Below are positions 59,987 to 64,000 of a stretch of DNA of 64,000 bases, in pieces. The number at the start of each line of letters is the position of its first letter. Position 1 is the first letter of the stretch. The translations under genes were made by a program, and so were the position numbers. The notes beneath the pieces are model-generated. The model did not search any database and had not been told where the DNA came from. It worked only from the letters and a program-made list of their open reading frames with translations. This DNA is from Vibrio tapetis subsp. quintayensis (GTDB lineage: Bacteria > Pseudomonadota > Gammaproteobacteria > Enterobacterales > Vibrionaceae). The stretch spans positions 1 through 64,000 of the forward strand of contig NZ_JAUFQV010000039.1 in NCBI RefSeq assembly GCF_030409945.1. The letters run 5' to 3'.

Positions 59987-60013
59987 GTATCGACTTAACC
60001 TTTAAATTCTTTA
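59987..60013 (-). promoter_or_regulatory. sigma-28 promoter of flagellin 3
   Basis: Minus-strand TAAAGAAT-N11-GTCGATAC. The -10 box differs from GCCGATAA at two positions. It lies about 85 bp before the ATG. Confidence 0.7.
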
Positions 60014-60650
60014 GCTTTTTTTGGATTAATTTTAACAAAACAACAATTTAACTGTTTATTTCATTTAAAAACATCAACTTAATAGGTTTGATAAAAATAA
60101 TCGATGCTAAACATATAGTTATAATTATATAAATTAAACTTTAATAAAATTTACCTAGGGGTAGGAGTAAACCCTGTCAGCCAAGACAGTAATGGGTGGG
60201 TTAGGCATTTAGGCAGCTAAAAAACGCTGGCCTTATTACCCAAGTAGCAATAAGTTAAGGAACACAAATTCACTTGTGCTGCTAAACAATGATCTAGTTA
60301 CGCCAGCTCACAAACAATGGATCTTTGATCCAGTTTTAAGTAGATGCACAGATATGACGTAGATAGCATTGGTCACTCTACGATTAATGCGTTCAGCAAA
60401 TCCTAGAAGCCCGAAATACTCGTCTTACCTCAACTGGCCCTGTATATAATGTGTCTACCTGCACCATTCGTGCTCGATATCATGACACCTATATTTAGGT
60501 AACCTCTAATGTTGAATTGCACACCCCTAACGTTATGTATGGGACGCTTAAATTTACTTAGTTCACTGTTATCTCCTGGTTTATTGCTACTTGTCGCAAA
60601 ATACAGAACCTGATGGCATTCGATCTGCCTAAGTTCTGTTTTAAGTATGT

Positions 60651-60686
60651 TGGTTATTAGCGCTATACCTAGTGCCAATAACCAAT
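60651..60686. repeat. inverted repeat in the flagellin 3-4 gap
   Basis: Nine-base perfect arms TTGGTTATT and AATAACCAA at the ends of a 36-base stretch, with additional partial GC pairs inside. The role is unknown. Confidence 0.5.
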
Positions 60687-60808
60687 GTACCTATTACGCA
60701 TCTATTCAAGGCGACTACATACGCTCTATTACATTCGCTCTATAAAATAGACTCGAATGAGTGCGGCGGCATAAATACCCAGTATGTGTCACCGACGACT
60801 TGAATCTT

Positions 60809-60828
60809 GGGTGCAGTGACCTGCACCC
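60809..60828 (-). terminator. hairpin after flagellin 4
   Basis: A perfect 8-bp stem (GGGTGCAG with CTGCACCC, 4-base loop) lies 12 bp past the stop. There is no T-run, so termination may be inefficient. Confidence 0.5.
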
Positions 60829-60840
60829 TAGCTATGTCTG

Positions 60841-61971
60841 TTAACCTAGTAAGCTCATTGCCGCGTTCGGTGCTTGTTTTGCTTGAGCCAAAATTGACGT
60901 CGATGCTTGCTGTAATATCTGAGACTTAGTCATAGACGTTGTTTCAGAGGCAAAATCGGTATCTTTGATTCGGCTCTTAGAGGCATTCACGTTTTCATTA
61001 ATGTTATCTAAGTTACTGATTGCATGTTCGAAACGATTTTGAAACGCACCTAATTCTGCTCGGTGGCTATCTACGTACTTCAGCGCAGCATCAACGATGG
61101 CGACGGATTCTTGTGCGCCCGCGACGGAGGTGACATCAATGGTATCCACGGTTACATCTTGACCTGGGTTCATATTCAACTCACCCGCTAGACCACCAGC
61201 AAAAGTCACGTCACCTTGTACTTTGTTATTACCAGCAAACACTTGTAAGTTGCCATCATCACCTACAGAAGCTTTCACCAGGTCTGTTTGGCCGTTGATG
61301 TAGGTTGCTAGCTCTTCTATGTCATCACCTTGCTTGGCGGTGATATTAAGCGTCTGATCCACACCTGCACTGTCTTTTAATGTGATGGTCAAGTCAGAAG
61401 CGGCTGGGACTGTCCAGTCTTTGTCTTTTGCATTCGCTGCCTGGTAACTTTTACCACCCATCATGGTGTTGTCACTGCGCATGTCTTTTAGGCTCAGCAT
61501 TACCGCTTCACCGTTATCTGCGCCGATCTGAAAGGATGCTGTACCAAACGTGCCGTTAAGTAGGCGGTTACCACCAAACGAAGTCGTTTCTGCAATTCGA
61601 TTCAACTCATCATTTAGAGCCGTTACTTCTTCTTGAATTGCGGTACGCTCTGATTTTGAGTTCGAACCATTCGATGACTGCAGCGACAAATCACGCATAC
61701 GTTGTAGGATATTGGTGGTTTCATTCATCGCACCTTCAGCGGTTTGAGCGATAGAAACACCATCATTGGCATTTCGTACGGCGACATCAAGGCCACGACT
61801 TTGTACATTCAAGCGATTCGAAATTTGCAAACCCGCAGCGTCATCTTTTGCACTGTTGATCTTAGAACCTGATGAAAGACGTTCCATTGAAGTGGTTAAA
61901 TCGCTCGATGCGTTATTCAAGTGACGTTGTGCTGTCATTGCTGAAACGTTTGTATTTACTGTCATGCCCAT
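60841..61971 (-). CDS. flagellin 4
   Basis: The 376-residue flagellin starts [20 protein letters not shown] and ends AMSLLG. It is almost identical to flagellin 5 up to about residue 190 and again at the C-terminus from about 275; the centre differs ([22 protein letters not shown]). ATG 61971 follows GGAG at 8 bases; the extension to 62016 crosses the structured leader. Confidence 0.95.
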   Translation of the reverse strand: MGMTVNTNVSAMTAQRHLNNASSDLTTSMERLSSGSKINSAKDDAAGLQISNRLNVQSRGLDVAVRNANDGVSIAQTAEGAMNETTNILQRMRDLSLQSSNGSNSKSERTAIQEEVTALNDELNRIAETTSFGGNRLLNGTFGTASFQIGADNGEAVMLSLKDMRSDNTMMGGKSYQAANAKDKDWTVPAASDLTITLKDSAGVDQTLNITAKQGDDIEELATYINGQTDLVKASVGDDGNLQVFAGNNKVQGDVTFAGGLAGELNMNPGQDVTVDTIDVTSVAGAQESVAIVDAALKYVDSHRAELGAFQNRFEHAISNLDNINENVNASKSRIKDTDFASETTSMTKSQILQQASTSILAQAKQAPNAAMSLLG

Positions 61972-61985
61972 AATGAATTCTCCAA

Positions 61986-62029
61986 TTGATTTTCCGTTGT
62001 AGCGGCTCCCGCTCATTGCGGAAAACCAA
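61986..62029 (-). promoter_or_regulatory. conserved leader stem, flagellin 4
   Basis: Outer arms (61986-61996 and 62019-62029) pair over 11 bp with one G-U. An inner alternative (CCGC with GCGG, 62009-62021) shares 62019-62021 with the outer right arm. The outer stem lies next to the TTGGAG ribosome binding site. Confidence 0.6.
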
Positions 62030-62057
62030 GTTGCTGTGTTTGTCTTCGTTAATTAAT

Positions 62058-62084
62058 TTAACGGCTCACAACGGTTTTTCTTTA
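62058..62084 (-). promoter_or_regulatory. sigma-28 promoter of flagellin 4
   Basis: Minus-strand TAAAGAAA-N11-GCCGTTAA. It lies about 90 bp before the ATG, with the conserved leader between. Confidence 0.88.
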
Positions 62085-62229
62085 ATGAAAATACTACTTT
62101 TTTAGGCAAAATAACGCCCTAACAACAAAAGTGTTAGCCAAGGCTTATTTAAACAAGTTAATTACAACAATAACTCAAGATTACTGACACATTGCCGATG
62201 AGTTTTGTCTTTAACTATTTCGTCATACG

Positions 62230-62258
62230 ATCAGAAAAACTCACCCATAATGGTGAGT
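62230..62258 (-). terminator. terminator of flagellin 5
   Basis: A 7-bp stem (ACTCACC with GGTGAGT, 6-base loop, 62239-62258) is followed on the minus strand by five T. It starts 16 bp past the stop. Confidence 0.8.
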
Positions 62259-62273
62259 CAGACTGATTTATCG

Positions 62274-63407
62274 TTAACCTAGCAGGCTCATTGCTGCATT
62301 AGGGGCTTGCTTCGCTTGCGCCAAAATAGACGTCGACGCTTGTTGTAGAATTTGAGATTTCGTCATCGATGTGGTTTCTGATGCAAAATCGGTATCTTTG
62401 ATACGACTCTTAGATGCATTCACGTTTTCATTAATGTTATCTAAGTTACTGATTGCGTGATCGAAACGGTTTTGGAAAGCACCCAGTTCTGCACGGTGGC
62501 TGTCTACGTATTTTAGTGCCGCATCAACGATGGCGACCGACTCTTGTGCTCCACCAACAGACGTAACATCAATGGTGTCGACAGTAACGTTACCGCTCTT
62601 TGCCAGGCCTAAGTCTGAAGATAGCGAACCGGTAAACTCTACGTCGCCGGCCACTTTGTTATTGCCCGCAAAAACTTGCAGTTTACCTTCTTCATTTACT
62701 GACGCTTTTACCATGTCAGTTTGACCGTTAATGTAAGTTGCTAGCTCTTCTACGTCATCGCCTTCTTTGGCCGTAATAGAGAAAGTTTGCTCGACACCTG
62801 TGTTGTCTGTCAGCTTAACGTCCAGTTGGTTTTTACCTGTTTCAACGGTCCAATCTTTGTCTTTTGCATTAGCGGCTTGATAGCTTGTGCCGCCCATTTT
62901 AGAGTTATCACTGCGCATATCTTTCAAGCTAAGCATAACTGCCTCACCATTATCTGCGCCGATTTGGAACGAAGCAGTGCCAAACGTGCCGTTAAGTAGC
63001 TTGTTACCACCAAAAGATGTCGTTTCAGCAATTCGATTTAATTCATCGTTCAGTGCCGTTACTTCTTCTTGTATTGCCGTACGCTCTGATTTGGAGTTTG
63101 AACCATTTGATGATTGCAAAGACAAGTCACGCATACGTTGTAAGATATTCGTTGTTTCATTCATTGCACCTTCAGCCGTCTGTGCAATGGAAATACCATC
63201 GTTGGCATTTCGAACAGCAACATCAAGGCCACGACTTTGAACATTCAAACGATTGGAAATTTGCAGACCGGCCGCATCATCTTTTGCGCTATTGATTTTC
63301 GACCCAGATGACAAACGCTCCATTGAAGTCGTTAGGTCACTTGATGCGTTGTTAAGGTGGCGCTGTGCCGTCATTGCCGATACGTTTGTGTTTACTGTCA
63401 TGCCCAT
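62274..63407 (-). CDS. flagellin 5
   Basis: The 377-residue flagellin starts [20 protein letters not shown] and ends AMSLLG. The N-terminal and C-terminal thirds match flagellin 4 nearly residue for residue, and its C-terminus is identical to that of flagellin 6 over the last ~75 residues. The centre is unique ([20 protein letters not shown]). ATG 63407 follows GGAG at 7 bases. Confidence 0.95.
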   Translation of the reverse strand: MGMTVNTNVSAMTAQRHLNNASSDLTTSMERLSSGSKINSAKDDAAGLQISNRLNVQSRGLDVAVRNANDGISIAQTAEGAMNETTNILQRMRDLSLQSSNGSNSKSERTAIQEEVTALNDELNRIAETTSFGGNKLLNGTFGTASFQIGADNGEAVMLSLKDMRSDNSKMGGTSYQAANAKDKDWTVETGKNQLDVKLTDNTGVEQTFSITAKEGDDVEELATYINGQTDMVKASVNEEGKLQVFAGNNKVAGDVEFTGSLSSDLGLAKSGNVTVDTIDVTSVGGAQESVAIVDAALKYVDSHRAELGAFQNRFDHAISNLDNINENVNASKSRIKDTDFASETTSMTKSQILQQASTSILAQAKQAPNAAMSLLG

Positions 63408-63420
63408 TGTATTGCTCCAA

Positions 63421-63462
63421 TTGATTTTCTGTGTTGCGCTTTCCGCCGTCACGGAAAACCAA
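63421..63462 (-). promoter_or_regulatory. conserved leader stem, flagellin 5
   Basis: Outer arms (63421-63429 and 63454-63462) pair over 9 bp with one G-U. The inner hairpin TTTCCG/CGGAAA (63440-63457) overlaps the right arm at 63454-63457. The outer stem directly precedes the TTGGAG ribosome binding site. Confidence 0.6.
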
Positions 63463-63490
63463 GTAGTTGTGTCTCTCTCAGTTACTTAAT

Positions 63491-63517
63491 TTAACGGCAC
63501 CACTTTCTAGATCTTTA
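63491..63517 (-). promoter_or_regulatory. sigma-28 promoter of flagellin 5
   Basis: Minus-strand TAAAGATC-N11-GCCGTTAA, about 85 bp before the ATG. Confidence 0.88.
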
Positions 63518-63590
63518 GTACTTTTATGCAAAAAAGTTAACTTTTTAATTAGAGCATCAATTTATGCTAGTTTATTAGGCCCTATACGTA

Positions 63591-63617
63591 AAAAAGGGAC
63601 GCATAAGCATCCCTTTT
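63591..63617 (-). terminator. terminator of flagellin 6
   Basis: On the minus strand a 7-bp stem with one G-T pair (GGGATGC / GCGTCCC) is followed by six T. It starts 30 bp past the stop. Confidence 0.85.
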
Positions 63618-63646
63618 TGAAACTTTAACAATTAGCTCAGTAGGTT

Positions 63647-64000
63647 TTATCCTAATAGACTCATTGCTGCATTTGGTGCTTGTTTCGCTTGCGCCAAAAT
63701 TGACGTTGATGCTTGTTGTAGAATTTGTGATTTCGTCATTGAGGTTGTCTCAGAAGCAAAGTCGGTATCTTTGATTCGGCTCTTAGAGGCATTCACATTC
63801 TCGTTAATGTTATCTAAGTTGCTTATCGCATGGTCGAACCTGTTTTGGAATGCACCCAATTCTGCTCGGTGACTATCTACATACTTAAGTGCCGCATCAA
63901 CAATCGCAACCGACTCTTGAGCACCTGCAACACTTGTTACATCAATAGTATCGACGGTAACGCTTTTCGCAGCTCCGATACTCAGGTCTCCAGCCAAAGC
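63647..64000 (-). CDS. flagellin 6 (partial, start beyond window)
   Basis: The 117 C-terminal residues of a flagellin are visible, ending AMSLLG. From [10 protein letters not shown] onward it matches flagellins 4 and 5 nearly residue for residue. The frame is open to the window edge, so the 5' part and promoter lie outside. It could be the major FlaA-type flagellin, but that cannot be seen here. Confidence 0.93.
   Translation of the reverse strand, partial: ALAGDLSIGAAKSVTVDTIDVTSVAGAQESVAIVDAALKYVDSHRAELGAFQNRFDHAISNLDNINENVNASKSRIKDTDFASETTSMTKSQILQQASTSILAQAKQAPNAAMSLLG

Larger units (their letters stand above)
59963..60840. other. 878-bp intergenic region between flagellins 3 and 4
   Basis: This is the longest non-coding gap in the window. 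It contains the sigma-28 promoter of flagellin 3 (59987-60013), a hairpin CTGTC-N6-GACAG near 60173-60188, a longer inverted repeat (TTGGTTATT...AATAACCAA, 60651-60686) and a perfect 8-bp stem (60809-60828) after flagellin 4. A reading frame at 60430-60678 is unconvincing. It may be the remains of an inserted or decayed element. Confidence 0.45.

Noticed and set aside
60200-60560. Possible integron attC site (a GTTAGGC core near 60200 and a CCTAAC near 60531)
   Set aside because: The two cores are about 330 bases apart and the inner arms do not pair as in an attC; no cassette structure is seen.
60430-60678. An 82-codon minus-strand frame in the flagellin 3-4 gap
   Set aside because: It has a TTG start, no ribosome binding site and no recognisable family, so it is probably chance or a decayed remnant.
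55906-63997. Repeated segments across the flagellin array as a possible CRISPR or transposon repeat
   Set aside because: The repeats are the conserved coding ends of flagellin genes, with kilobase spacing.

Overview
The window reads as a chromosomal segment of a Vibrionaceae bacterium, most likely a Vibrio. Three things point there: the complete polar flagellar and chemotaxis block in Vibrio order (flrA/flrBC regulators, ParC/ParP polar chemotaxis proteins, FlhF/FlhG), the adjoining System I cytochrome c maturation operon, and CheY, FliA and Smr proteins of vibrio type. No rRNA gene is present, so the species cannot be named. Nothing was searched; all identifications rest on motifs, family recognition and gene order.

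Positions 1-8700: an N-terminally shortened, membrane-anchored Mrr-type nuclease with a topoisomerase-like zinc ribbon; a gene-poor stretch; two oligopeptide-type ABC ATPases without visible permeases or binding protein, preceded by a 15-bp perfect palindrome containing a Fur-like core; gltX; and a CueR-type promoter driving a copper P-type ATPase and a DUF411 periplasmic protein. Positions 8700-14300: a small KdgM/NanC-like porin and a TraB/GumN protein flanking an intergenic region with two CRP-like sites, then rluF, smrA, a 46-residue DUF3149 membrane protein, tRNA-Pro(UGG) and mlaA. Positions 14386-21462: ccmABCDEFGHI, reading leftward (minus strand).

Positions 21734-63997 are almost entirely flagellar and chemotaxis genes on the minus strand. 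In order of transcription (right to left): six tandem flagellin genes (the sixth runs off the window), flaG, fliD, flaI, fliS; flrA alone; flrB-flrC; fliE-F-G-H-I-J-K-L-M-N-O-P-Q-R-flhB; flhA-flhF-flhG-fliA-cheY-cheZ-cheA-cheB-parC-parP-cheW and a DUF2802 gene. The promoters seen fit the known hierarchy: FlrA with sigma-54 for flhA, fliE and flrBC; FliA (sigma-28) for flagellins. I read sigma-54 signatures before fliE, flrB and (weaker) flhA, and sigma-28 signatures with identical 11-bp spacing before four flagellin genes.

The observations most worth following up are: (i) a conserved leader in flagellins 3, 4 and 5 whose TTTTCC-type tract can form two mutually exclusive stems, one ending beside the ribosome binding site; (ii) a CheA that has no recognisable P2 domain but carries three copies of a short motif closely resembling the CheY-binding peptides of FliM and CheZ, both encoded in the same window; (iii) a sigma-54 promoter for flrBC lying inside the flrA terminator hairpin; (iv) a tandem array of six flagellins with one divergent GTG-start member and signs of sequence homogenisation; and (v) the orphan ABC ATPase pair behind a Fur-like palindrome.
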